From NCBI GenBank assembly GCA_014803435.1, contig JACYFD010000002.1, forward strand, positions 310,001-374,000: 64,000 nt of DNA. The letters are read 5' to 3'. Source of the stretch: Cellulosimicrobium terreum (GTDB lineage Bacteria > Actinomycetota > Actinomycetes > Actinomycetales > Cellulomonadaceae). Positions 31,910 through 41,883 of the stretch are shown here, piece by piece. The number at the start of each line of letters is the position of its first letter. Position 1 is the first letter of the stretch. Position numbers and translations under genes: made by a program. The notes beneath the pieces were generated by a model. It saw only the letters and a program-made list of their open reading frames with translations, searched no databases and was not told where the DNA came from.

Positions 31910-32403
31910 TCGGAGCCCAGGTGGCTGATCAGCCGGCGGGTCACGCGGTCGAGGTCGGCGCGGTCGGTGGCGGTGAGTGCCGAGACGATCTCCCGCTGGC
32001 CGGCGCCGTGCCGGGTGACGGCGCCGTCCACCTGGCGCTTGCCCTCCGCGGTCAGCTCGACGTCGAGGCTGCGCCGGTCCTGCGTGCTGGGGACGCGCAC
32101 GATCAGGCCGCGCTTCTCCAGCCGGTCCAGTCGACCGGTCATCGTGCCGGTGGTCATGAGCAGCGCGCGCGCCAGGCTCGTGGGTGAGAGCCGGTAGGGG
32201 TCGCCCGACCGGCGCAGGGCGAACAGCACGTCGCCGTCGCCGCGGTTGAGGCCGTAGTCGGCAGCGAGCGCCTGCGTGCGCGCGTCCACGAGCTCCGCGG
32301 CGCGGCCCAGCCGGGCGAGCAGCGCCATGGCGTCGAGATCGAGGTCGGGACGCTCGTCGGCCCACTGCCCGACGAGCGCGTCGATGCGGTCGTTGTCGTC
32401 CAT
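31906..32403 (-). CDS. MarR-family regulator
   Basis: The 165-residue protein has the MarR winged helix (LNRGDGDVLFALRRSG; TSLARALLMTTGTMTGRLDRLEKRGLI; the DRR wing in PSTQDRRSLDVELT). It is divergent from the cupin gene and two related 20-base sites lie in the 87-bp gap. Its stop overlaps that of the efflux gene within CTAG. Likely a repressor of the cupin/DUF4267 genes and of itself. Confidence 0.9.
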   Translation of the reverse strand: MDDNDRIDALVGQWADERPDLDLDAMALLARLGRAAELVDARTQALAADYGLNRGDGDVLFALRRSGDPYRLSPTSLARALLMTTGTMTGRLDRLEKRGLIVRVPSTQDRRSLDVELTAEGKRQVDGAVTRHGAGQREIVSALTATDRADLDRVTRRLISHLGSD

Positions 32404-32411
32404 GTCGCCAC

Positions 32412-32433
32412 ATTACCTTGCGCACGAGTTACT
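32412..32433. promoter_or_regulatory. MarR operator, site 1
   Basis: On the minus strand AGTAACTCGTGCGCAAGGT; it matches the consensus of site 2 (AGTAACT, YGTGYGC core, AGKT). It lies just upstream of the marR start codon. Confidence 0.5.
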
Positions 32434-32452
32434 CCTACGCTAACTTCCTCTC

Positions 32453-32476
32453 AAGCAACTCGCACACAAGTTACTT
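32453..32476. promoter_or_regulatory. MarR operator, site 2
   Basis: AAGCAACT and AGTTACTT are inverted halves (7 of 8) separated by 8 bases. It lies 14 bases upstream of the cupin start codon. Confidence 0.55.
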
Positions 32477-32490
32477 GAAGAGGAGCAATC

Positions 32491-32973
32491 ATGACGACGC
32501 TGACGCTCAACGGCTCGGAGACCCTGGTGGTGCAGGAGAGCACCGCCGACCGCTTCCAGGTGGAGGCGACGTACGAGCCCCGCGGATCGCGCCCGCCGAA
32601 GCACGTGCACCCCCACCACGACGAGTCGTTCACGGTCCTCGCCGGCACGCTCCGCGTCGGGTACGGGACCGGGTCGGATGCCGTCGAGCGGGACTACTCC
32701 GCCGGCGACGCGTTCGACATCGTGCGCGGCACCGTGCACCACATGTGGAACCCCGGTGACCAGCCCGCCACGGTGCGCTGGCTCAGCACGCCTGCCGGGC
32801 GCGTCGAGCCGTTCTTCACCGCCATGGACCGGCTGCACCGCGACGGGCGGGCCGGGCTGGTCGGCCTCGCGGGCGTCCTGAACGAGTACCGCGACGTGAT
32901 GCGGCCGGCGTCGGCCCTCACCCGCGCCGTCGTGCGCGTGCTCGGTCCGCTCTCGCGCCCGGCCGGGCGCTGA
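32491..32973 (+). CDS. Cupin-domain protein
   Basis: The 160-residue protein has a single cupin barrel with the metal-binding set HVHPHHDE and a later HH in GTVHHMWNPG, then a helical C-terminal region. Cupins of this type are dioxygenase-like or small-molecule-binding; no substrate can be named. GAGGAG stands before ATG 32491. It is divergent from marR and 49 bp upstream of the DUF4267 gene, probably co-transcribed with it. Confidence 0.85.
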   Translation: MTTLTLNGSETLVVQESTADRFQVEATYEPRGSRPPKHVHPHHDESFTVLAGTLRVGYGTGSDAVERDYSAGDAFDIVRGTVHHMWNPGDQPATVRWLSTPAGRVEPFFTAMDRLHRDGRAGLVGLAGVLNEYRDVMRPASALTRAVVRVLGPLSRPAGR

Positions 32974-33022
32974 CCCCCTGACGGCCGTCCAGACCACCAT
33001 CACCATGAGAAGGAGCGCGCTC

Positions 33023-33439
33023 TTGTTCCGCAAGCACCTGGCATCCACGCTGACCGTCCTGCTCGCGGTCGGGATCGGCTACGTCGGCTTCAGCTACCTG
33101 TTCGCCCCGGTCGCGACGGCACCGTCGTTCGGCCTGCCCGACTGGCCGGAGGGAGATGCGGCGGACTTCCTCGCGACCAAGGGCATCCGCGACCTGGTCT
33201 CCGGGCTCATCCCGCTCACGCTGCTCCTCACCGGCCAGCGCCGCGCGCTCGGTTGGGTGCTCGCCGTCGAGACGATCGTCCCCGCGACGGACATGCTCCT
33301 CGTCCTGACGAGCGGGGGGTCCGTCGTCACCGCGCTCGCCGTGCACGGACTGACCGCCGTGGCCGTCCTTGCCACCGGAGTCCTTCTCCTGACCGAGCCG
33401 CGGGTGGCCACAGGGGACGTCCGGGGCATCGGCCGCTGA
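33023..33439 (+). CDS. DUF4267-like small membrane protein
   Basis: The 138-residue protein has four hydrophobic helices and the ATKGIRDLVSGLIPL segment that I associate with DUF4267. TTG 33023 is preferred because AAGGAG stands about 8 bases before it; ATG 33005 (144 residues) has no such site. Function unknown; linked to the cupin gene under likely MarR control. Confidence 0.72.
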   Translation: MFRKHLASTLTVLLAVGIGYVGFSYLFAPVATAPSFGLPDWPEGDAADFLATKGIRDLVSGLIPLTLLLTGQRRALGWVLAVETIVPATDMLLVLTSGGSVVTALAVHGLTAVAVLATGVLLLTEPRVATGDVRGIGR

Positions 33440-33463
33440 CGTCGAGGTGGTCCGCTGATCCCG

Positions 33464-33832
33464 TCAGCCGGGGCGCGTCCCGGCGGGCGGCAGCGCCTCG
33501 GCGTCCGTCCACACCTCGGTCATCTTGACGACGAGCCCGTCGCGCAGCGTGATGAAGGTGGCCACCTCGAAGTGCTGGAGGCCCTCGCCCGACCGGCCGG
33601 TGACGTGCGCCCGACCGGCCGCGCGATCTCCGGAACCGATGCAGTCCTCGAGCACGAGCCGGTCGAATCCGGGGTACTCGGCGTTGAGCCGCACCCAGGC
33701 GTCGCGATCGAACGTCTCGCCGGTGTGCACGTAGCGGCACTCGAAGTCGTCGTGCAGGAGATCCGGCAGCACGTGCCAGTCGTGAGCGTCGATGACCTCG
33801 GCGAGCCGGGACATCATCGCGGTGGCATCCAT
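33464..33832 (-). CDS. SnoaL-like / NTF2-fold protein
   Basis: The 122-residue protein has the NTF2-like cone: N-terminal helix VIDAHDWHVLPDLLHDDFECRY, a central FDRDAWVRLNAEYPGFDRL, and final strands ending FITLRDGLVVKMTEVWTD. Members include SnoaL cyclases and many uncharacterised ester or ketosteroid isomerase-like enzymes. Start ATG 33832. It is divergent from the MazG-like gene with a 49-bp gap. Confidence 0.8.
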   Translation of the reverse strand: MDATAMMSRLAEVIDAHDWHVLPDLLHDDFECRYVHTGETFDRDAWVRLNAEYPGFDRLVLEDCIGSGDRAAGRAHVTGRSGEGLQHFEVATFITLRDGLVVKMTEVWTDAEALPPAGTRPG

Positions 33833-33881
33833 GCGGCACAGCGTGCCACCGACGACCGACACGCGATGGTTCACTGGTCGG

Positions 33882-34238
33882 GTGCCCGACGACGCGCCGC
33901 TCACCCTCGCCGACCTCTCCGACCGTGTCGAGGCGATCTCCGCGCTGTACGCACGCACGTTCGGCATCGACCGTGACGCGGACTGGTTCGCGCTCAAGCT
34001 CACCGAGGAGGTGGGCGAGCTCATGCAGGCGTTCCTCGCCGCGACCGGCCGCACACGCCCACGCGAGGAACCCGTGCCCGACGGCGCGGGGCCGGCCCTC
34101 GCGGACGAGGTGGCCGATGTCCTCGCTCACCTCCTGCTCCTCGCCCGCTCGCAGGGCGTCGACGTCGACGCGGCCGTTCGTCGCAAGTGGCTCTCGTGGG
34201 AGCCGAAAACCGTGGTCGAGCATCCGCCGAGCGCCTAG
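33882..34238 (+). CDS. MazG-like nucleotide pyrophosphohydrolase
   Basis: The 118-residue protein has the all-alpha NTP pyrophosphatase motif: KLTEEVGELMQAFL (E-E-x-x-E metal site) and DEVADVLAHLLLLARSQGVD (second E-x-x-D). It fits the single-domain MazG/DUF-type house-cleaning enzymes that remove damaged or surplus NTPs. GTG 33882 is chosen to fit family length; longer frames run into the divergent gene. Confidence 0.85.
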   Translation: MPDDAPLTLADLSDRVEAISALYARTFGIDRDADWFALKLTEEVGELMQAFLAATGRTRPREEPVPDGAGPALADEVADVLAHLLLLARSQGVDVDAAVRRKWLSWEPKTVVEHPPSA

Positions 34239-34247
34239 GGTGGCGCG

Positions 34248-34778
34248 GTGACCGACCAGCGCACCGACCCGCCCGCCACCGCCGACGAGATCACGACCCT
34301 GCGCGGGTACCTCGACTACCACCGCGACACGCTGCGCTGGAAGACGTCGGGGCTCGACGCTGCGGAGCTGGCGCAGACGCTGCCGCCGTCGACGATGTCG
34401 CTCGGCGGGCTGCTCAAGCACGTCGCGCTGGTCGAGTCGCACTGGTTCTCGGAGATCTTCCTCGACAAGCCGCTCATCGCCCCGTTCGACACCGCCGACT
34501 GGGACGCCGACGAGGACTGGGACTGGCACAGCGCGACGCAGGACAGCCCGGAGGATCTGCGCGTGCTGCTGGACCGCTCGATCGCCGCGTCCGACGAGAT
34601 CCTCGAGGCGGCGATGGCGGACGGTGGTCTCGACCGCGTGTCGACGGTGACGAGCCGTCGTACGGGCGAGCCGTGGAACCTGCGCTGGATCGTCGTGCAC
34701 ATGATCGAGGAGTACGCGCGGCACAACGGGCACGCGGACCTCATCCGGGAGTCGATCGACGGTACGGTCGGCGAGTGA
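34248..34778 (+). CDS. DinB/DUF664-family protein
   Basis: The 176-residue four-helix protein has the DinB-like metal His set: LLKHVALVESHWF and the late EEYARHNGHADLIRE, plus MSLGGLL. The family includes mycothiol- and bacillithiol-dependent enzymes, so a thiol-transferase role is possible. TAGGGT ends 6 bases before GTG 34248, a textbook leaderless arrangement. The stop overlaps the next gene (GTGA). Confidence 0.88.
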   Translation: MTDQRTDPPATADEITTLRGYLDYHRDTLRWKTSGLDAAELAQTLPPSTMSLGGLLKHVALVESHWFSEIFLDKPLIAPFDTADWDADEDWDWHSATQDSPEDLRVLLDRSIAASDEILEAAMADGGLDRVSTVTSRRTGEPWNLRWIVVHMIEEYARHNGHADLIRESIDGTVGE

Positions 34779-35113
34779 CGCAGCCCTTCCCACGACGTCC
34801 GCGCTCCTCGCGACGGGCCGCCACGAACGTCGCGCTGGCCGTGGCCAGTGCCCTCGGGGTCGCCCTCCTCGTCACCGCGGCGTGGATCGCGAGCCGTCCG
34901 GCGTCGTACGGCTGGTTCGCGTACGCGCCGCTGTCGGACACGACGTTCACGCCCTCGGGCGCGTATCCGCCCGGGCAGTCCGCGCTCCTGGCAGCAGGCG
35001 GCGCACTGCTGCTCGGCCTCGTCGGCGGGTTCGTCCTGGGTCGCCGTGCACGCCCGACCCCGCCCACCCCGGGCGAGGGGCGGGGTGGCGACGCGGCGTC
35101 GGGCACGGCGTGA
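34775..35113 (+). CDS. Small two-helix membrane protein, unknown
   Basis: The 112-residue protein has membrane helices at about 20-36 and 64-84 separated by an extracytoplasmic loop rich in Ser/Pro/Tyr, and a Pro/Gly tail. No family recognised. GTG 34775 overlaps the DinB stop; TACGGT also lies 6 bases upstream of it. Its stop overlaps the start of the HAD gene. Three genes thus form one tight unit. Confidence 0.7.
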   Translation: MTQPFPRRPRSSRRAATNVALAVASALGVALLVTAAWIASRPASYGWFAYAPLSDTTFTPSGAYPPGQSALLAAGGALLLGLVGGFVLGRRARPTPPTPGEGRGGDAASGTA

Positions 35114-35793
35114 GCGCCCCGCGGCTGGTCCTGCTGGACCTGGACGGCACGCTCGCGGACTCCGCGCGTGGGATCGTCGCGTGCATCCGGCACGCCTTCG
35201 GTGCGCTCGGGCTCCCCGCGCCCGACGACGCGGTGCTGCGCCGGCACATCGGCCCGCCGCTCGCCGAGGCCTTCGTCGTGCACGGCGTCCCCGCGGACCG
35301 GGTCGATGCGGCGGTCGCCGCCTACCGCGAGATGTACACGACAGGCGGTATGTACGACGTCGACGTCTTCCCGGGGATCCCGCAGTGCCTGGCGGACCTG
35401 CGTGCCACCGGGTCTCGTCTGGCGCTCGCGACGTCCAAGCCGGACGCCTACGCGCCGCAGATCGTCGCGCACCTCGGCCTGGACCGGTACCTCGACCGCG
35501 GGCTCGACGACGTGTTCGGCGCGAGCCTCGACGCGACCCGCGGATCCAAGGCCGCGGTGATCGGGCACGCGCTCACCGAGCTGGGAGCCGACGACCCGGC
35601 GCTCGCGGACCTGCCCGTGGACCAGGTCGTGATGGTCGGCGACCGGGAGCACGACGTGCACGGGGCGGCCGAGCACGGGATCTCGTGCGTGGGCGTCGCG
35701 TGGGGCAACGCCGAGCCGGGGGAGCTCGAGCGGGCCGGCGCGGTCGCCGTCGTCGACGATCCCGCCGGGCTCACCAGGTTCCTGCTCGCCTGA
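35110..35793 (+). CDS. HAD-family hydrolase (phosphoglycolate-phosphatase-like)
   Basis: The 227-residue enzyme has HAD motif I LVLLDLDGTLADSA, motif II LALATSKPD, the conserved Lys in RGSKAAVIGHAL, and motif IV VVMVGDREHDVHGA. The cap is of the small helical type as in PGP/GphA. Substrate is probably a small phosphate ester; exact one unknown. GTG 35110 overlaps the preceding stop. Confidence 0.9.
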   Translation: MSAPRLVLLDLDGTLADSARGIVACIRHAFGALGLPAPDDAVLRRHIGPPLAEAFVVHGVPADRVDAAVAAYREMYTTGGMYDVDVFPGIPQCLADLRATGSRLALATSKPDAYAPQIVAHLGLDRYLDRGLDDVFGASLDATRGSKAAVIGHALTELGADDPALADLPVDQVVMVGDREHDVHGAAEHGISCVGVAWGNAEPGELERAGAVAVVDDPAGLTRFLLA

Positions 35794-35843
35794 CCGGACC
35801 CTGCCGTGCCCCCGAGTCGATCACACCTGGCCGGACCGTGGCC

Positions 35844-36632
35844 TCACGCCCGAGCCAGGACGAGCACCGGGGCGAGGACCCCGCCCCGGGTCGCGGCGAG
35901 GTTGTTGGCGATGCGCTCCGCGAACTGTGGCCCGAACACCACGACCAGTCCCTCCTGACGCGGGTCACCCGACTCCGCGAGCGCCCGACGGCGGTCCTCG
36001 ACGCTCAGCACCTCGAACCCCGCCGCCTCCAGGCCGTCGGTGTACGCCGCCACGGGCTCGACGAACGACGTGTGCGCGTCGACCGCCCACGGCAGCGGGA
36101 ACGGCAGGTCGCCCGGGCCGATCCGCATCTGGTCGTACACCCCGAACAGCCCGCCCGGCCGCAGTGCGCGACGCACCTCGGCGAACAGCGCGGACTTGTC
36201 CTCGACGTTCATCCCGACGTGGACGAGCATGGCCCGGTCCTGCGAGTCGTCGTCGCACGGCAGGTGCCCGGACTCGCCGACGGCGAACGCGAGCAGGTCC
36301 GACAGCCCGGCGCGCTCGGCCAGGGTGCGGGCGGCGTCGACGAAGTCGGGGCTGAGGTCCACGCCGGTCACCGGGCAGCCGTGCCGGGAGGCGGCCAGCC
36401 GGGCGGGCCCGCCGAACCCGCAGCCGACGTCCAGCAACGCCGTCCCGGGGCCGAGGTCGAGCTGGTCGAGGAGGTGGACGGTCGCGGCCGACCCTCCGGC
36501 GTGCAGCTGGTCGTACGGCGCGAGCGCCTCGACGGACACCGCCTCCCCGTCCACCGCCGCGACCTGGCGCAGGATGCGGTCCGCGAGGTCCGCCTCGGAG
36601 TAGTGCTCTCGGATCAGGTCGGTCGTGGCCAT
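35844..36632 (-). CDS. SAM-dependent methyltransferase
   Basis: The 262-residue protein has a class I methyltransferase core: ALLDVGCGFGGPARLAA (SAM loop), VTGVDLSPDFVDAA (acidic strand end), and LRPGGLFGVYDQM. The N-terminal LIREHYSEADLADRILR region and the long insertion before the last strands resemble small-molecule O- or C-methyltransferases (UbiE-like). Substrate unknown. ATG 36632 has GGAGG 5 bases upstream. Monocistronic. Confidence 0.88.
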   Translation of the reverse strand: MATTDLIREHYSEADLADRILRQVAAVDGEAVSVEALAPYDQLHAGGSAATVHLLDQLDLGPGTALLDVGCGFGGPARLAASRHGCPVTGVDLSPDFVDAARTLAERAGLSDLLAFAVGESGHLPCDDDSQDRAMLVHVGMNVEDKSALFAEVRRALRPGGLFGVYDQMRIGPGDLPFPLPWAVDAHTSFVEPVAAYTDGLEAAGFEVLSVEDRRRALAESGDPRQEGLVVVFGPQFAERIANNLAATRGGVLAPVLVLARA

Positions 36633-36745
36633 GAGGGCCTCCGGAAGTGGGTGCGCACCTGAAGATGCGCGTCCTCACCGACGGTACGCCGCCCGGGTCG
36701 ACGAGAGCAGTCATTTTCCGGGTCTCCGGTCGACGGCGTCTGCTT

Positions 36746-36804
36746 CCGCCGAACACGACCTGAGGGTCGTCACGCGGTCCTTTGCGACCTTCAGGACGTT
36801 CTCG
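36746..36804. repeat. Dispersed palindromic repeat, copy 2
   Basis: CCGCC-GAACACGACCTGAGGG (36746 on) matches copy 1 at 23 of 27 positions. Its arms are more decayed: 36750-36769 pairs with 36785-36804 at 16 of 20 positions. It lies in the 313-bp gap between the methyltransferase and tipA-like genes, which otherwise holds only the MerR promoter. Confidence 0.65.
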
Positions 36805-36872
36805 AGAGCGCGTGGTGTCATGGTCGACGACGCCACCTCGCTCGCCAGCGATCGTCCCCTCGGGCCGAGCAC

Positions 36873-36903
36873 TTGACCTTGACGTAGCGTCAACTTTTAG
36901 CGT
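36873..36903 (+). promoter_or_regulatory. MerR-type promoter with 19-bp spacer and operator
   Basis: -35 TTGACC (36873-36878) and -10 TAGCGT (36898-36903) are 19 bases apart. The spacer contains the perfect inverted repeat TTGACG-TAG-CGTCAA (36879-36893). MerR-family activators recognise exactly such over-long spacers, so the regulator encoded next very probably controls its own promoter. Confidence 0.8.
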
Positions 36904-36945
36904 GGTGGACGCACCGCACGGGTGCACCGCTCGAAAGGAGACGTC

Positions 36946-37737
36946 GTGCCGGAGCTGAGGGACTGGTCCGTCCAGGACGTCGCACGCCTGGCCGGGACGA
37001 CGAGCCGCACGTTGCGTCACTACGACGCGGTCGGGCTGCTCCCGCCCACCAGGGTCGCGCCGAACGGCTACCGCCACTACGACGCAGCCGCCCTGGTCCG
37101 CCTCCAACGGATCCTCCTGCTGCGCGACCTCGGCCTGGGCCTGCCCCAGATCAAGGCGGCGCTGGACGACGGGAGCGAGGGGACGGCGTCGGGCGCGGGA
37201 CCGCAGGTGCACGCCCTGCGCACCCACCTCGAGTGGTTGCGCGCGGAACGGGCGCGGCTGGCGCGGCAGATCGGGTCGGTCGAGCGGACGATCACGACGA
37301 TGGAAGGAGGTGGCGAGCTCATGGCGGACGACATGTTCGACGGGTTCGACCACACGCAGTACAAGGACGAGGTCGAGGACCGCTGGGGCAAGGACGCGTT
37401 CCGGCGCGGGGACGCCTGGTGGCGCGGCATGTCCGACGACGAGCGGTCGGCCTGGAAGGAGCGGACCGAGCGGCTGAACGACGACTGGACCGCTGCGGCG
37501 CAGGCCGGCACGGACCCGGCGTCGGACGAGGCGCAGGAGCTCGCGCGCCGTCACGTCTCGTGGCTGCAGAGCGTCCCGGCGAACCCCGCGCACGAGGTGG
37601 GGGAGCTCCGGAACTACCTGCTGGGCCTCGGGGAGATGTACGTGGCCGACCCGCGGTTCGCGCTCAACTACGGCGGCGTCCAGGGTGCGACGTTCGTGCG
37701 CGACGCGCTGCGCGTGTACGTGGATCGCGCCCTGTGA
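36946..37737 (+). CDS. TipA-like MerR-family regulator
   Basis: The 263-residue protein has a MerR winged helix (WSVQDVARLAGTTSRTLRHYDAVGLLPPTR; GYRHYD), a coiled-coil dimerisation helix (about 75-118), and a C-terminal TipAS domain starting MFDGFDHTQYKDEVEDRWG, which in Streptomyces TipA captures thiopeptide antibiotics. AAAGGAG stands 5 bases before GTG 36946. The promoter has the family's 19-bp spacer. The stop overlaps the next gene (GTGA), a lipoprotein glycosidase, so both are induced together. Confidence 0.92.
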   Translation: MPELRDWSVQDVARLAGTTSRTLRHYDAVGLLPPTRVAPNGYRHYDAAALVRLQRILLLRDLGLGLPQIKAALDDGSEGTASGAGPQVHALRTHLEWLRAERARLARQIGSVERTITTMEGGGELMADDMFDGFDHTQYKDEVEDRWGKDAFRRGDAWWRGMSDDERSAWKERTERLNDDWTAAAQAGTDPASDEAQELARRHVSWLQSVPANPAHEVGELRNYLLGLGEMYVADPRFALNYGGVQGATFVRDALRVYVDRAL

Positions 37738-38585
37738 CGGCCCGCCGTCGCTGGTCGACGCGACGTGGCCTGCTCGGGGCGGTCGCCCTGGGCGGGCTCG
37801 TCGCGCTGACCGGCTGCGGCACGTCGTCGGCGGCGGACCGGCACCGCCTGCCGCCGACGACCGGAACGTTCGACTACCAGCTCGGCGCGGCGTACGACGT
37901 GCCGGGCGGCCTCGACGTCGTCGTGCGCGACGCGACGGCCGAGCCCGCTCCGGGCGCCTACTCGCTCTGCTACGTCAACGGCTTCCAGACGCAGCCCGGC
38001 GAGGCGGACGTGTGGCTCGGCGAGCGCGAGGACCTCCTGCTGCACGACGCCGCGGGCGACCTCGTCGTCGACCCGGACTGGCCGGACGAGCACGTCCTCG
38101 ACCCGTCGACCGCGGCGCAGCGCGAGGGGATCCTCGAGGTCCTCGGACCGGTCGTCACCGGGTGCGCCGACGCCGGGTTCGACGCGGTCGAGGTCGACAA
38201 CCTCGACACGTGGACCCGCTTCGACGACGCGGAGACCGGCCGCATCGACGAGGACGGCGCGCTGGCGCTCGCCGCCGCGTACGTCGACCTCGCGCACGGC
38301 GCCGGTCTCGCCGTCGCGCAGAAGAACGCCGCCGAGATCGCAGCGCTCGCTCACGACGAGCTCGGGTTCGACCTCGCCGTCACCGAGGAGTGCGCGGCCT
38401 TCGACGAGTGCGCCGCCTACACCGACGTGTACGGCGACCACGTGCTGCAGGTCGAGTACACCGACGCCCTGCCCGACCCGTTCGCGGACGTGTGCGCCCG
38501 GCTCGACCGCGCGCCGCTCACGGTCCTGCGGGACCGCGACCTCGTGGGTCCCGACGACGCGGGCCACGTGCGCGAGCAGTGCTGA
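37734..38585 (+). CDS. GH114-like secreted lipoprotein (endo-alpha-1,4-polygalactosaminidase type)
   Basis: The 283-residue protein has a signal peptide with twin Arg (STRRGLLGAVALGG) and lipobox L-T-G-C (C28). The rest is a TIM-barrel of the GH114 type: YSLCYVNGFQTQPGE, the acidic FDAVEVDNLDTW, AVAQKNAAE, and FDLAVTEECAAFDEC, whose Asp/Glu residues are the expected acid/base pair. Known members cut galactosamine polymers of biofilms. It is co-translated with the TipA-like regulator. Confidence 0.82.
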   Translation: MTARRRWSTRRGLLGAVALGGLVALTGCGTSSAADRHRLPPTTGTFDYQLGAAYDVPGGLDVVVRDATAEPAPGAYSLCYVNGFQTQPGEADVWLGEREDLLLHDAAGDLVVDPDWPDEHVLDPSTAAQREGILEVLGPVVTGCADAGFDAVEVDNLDTWTRFDDAETGRIDEDGALALAAAYVDLAHGAGLAVAQKNAAEIAALAHDELGFDLAVTEECAAFDECAAYTDVYGDHVLQVEYTDALPDPFADVCARLDRAPLTVLRDRDLVGPDDAGHVREQC

Positions 38586-38643
38586 CGCCCGGGACGCTGC
38601 ACCACGCGTGACGCCGCCGGGGTCGTCGGGGGAGGATGGCGGG

Positions 38644-39506
38644 GTGGGACAGCTCTCGGCGCGTCGTCGCGTCACCCGGTACACGCTCGGCCCCGGGGTC
38701 GCGCGCGCCTCGCTGCGCGACGACCAGCTCACCGTCGAGGAGCCGTTGGAGGTGCGCGTCGACGGGCGCGTCCTCACGGTCACGATGCGCACCCCCGGGC
38801 ACGACCTCGAGCTCGCCCTCGGGCTCCTCGTCTCGGAGGGGATCGTCCACGGCCCGCACGACGTGCGGACCGCGCGCCTGTGCACGACGGCCGAGAACAC
38901 GGTCGAGGTCACGCTCGCGGACGCCGCCCGGCCGCGCGCCGTCGGGCACGGCCGGGTCCTGCCCGTCACGAGCGCGTGCGGGCTGTGCGGCGCGGACAGC
39001 ATCGACGCGGTGCGGACCCGTTCGGCGCACCCCCTGCCCGACGACGGCCCGGACCTCGACCCGGCCTGGCTCCTCGCGCTCCCCGACCGGATGCGCGCCG
39101 CGCAGGTCGTGTTCGCGCGGACGGGTTCGCTGCACGCGGCGGCGCTCGTCGACGTCGAGCGCGACGAGCTGCTCGTGGTCCGCGAGGACGTGGGGCGGCA
39201 CAACGCCGTGGACAAGGTGATCGGCTGGGCCGTGCAGCAGGGGCGGCTGCCCCTGCCCGGCACCGTGCTCGTGGTCTCCGGTCGGGCCGGGTTCGAGCTC
39301 GTGCAGAAGGCGTCGATGGCCGGGATCCCGGCGATGGTGGCGGTGTCCGCGCCGTCGTCGCTCGCCGTGGACCTCGCGGTCGAGTCGGGCCTGACGCTCG
39401 TCGGGTTCGCGCGAGGAGACTCGATGGTCGTCTACGCGGGCGACCACCGCGTCGTCGCGGGCGCACGCGACGAGGACCGCGCCCCGGGCCCGACGGCTGT
39501 CCCCGC

Positions 39507-39510
<4 letters not shown>
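38644..39510 (+). CDS. fdhD: Formate dehydrogenase accessory sulfurtransferase
   Basis: The 288-residue protein has the FdhD signature: CGLC (C112-G-L-C115) in TSACGLCGADSI, and VVREDVGRHNAVDKVIG with GRAGFELVQKA. FdhD passes sulfur from a cysteine desulfurase to the molybdenum cofactor of formate dehydrogenases. GTG 38644 follows GGAGG; the upstream in-frame start lacks one. The stop overlaps the molybdoenzyme gene (ATGA), so it probably matures that enzyme. Confidence 0.93.
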
Positions 39511-41789
<2,279 letters not shown>

Positions 41790-41839
41790 GTCGGACCGTG
41801 ACCCGGGCGAGATCGGCGGCACGTCGCTAGCCTGAGGGC

Positions 41840-41861
41840 GGGGCGGACCTCCGTCCGCCCC
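41840..41861 (+). promoter_or_regulatory. Hairpin at the 5' end of the EF-G2 transcript
   Basis: GGGGCGGAC-CTCC-GTCCGCCCC has perfect 9-base arms. TAGCCT at 41828-41833 could be a -10 placing the first transcribed base right at the hairpin. It may stabilise the mRNA end, or it may be the terminator of the molybdoenzyme operon that ends at 41789. Confidence 0.55.
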
Positions 41862-41883
41862 GAGGCAGCCGAAGGGGGCAGCC

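Noticed and set aside
36633-36870. Possible small gene between the methyltransferase and tipA-like genes (83-codon frame from 36625)
   Set aside because: It lacks a start signal, crosses the palindromic repeat and shows no protein-like pattern.
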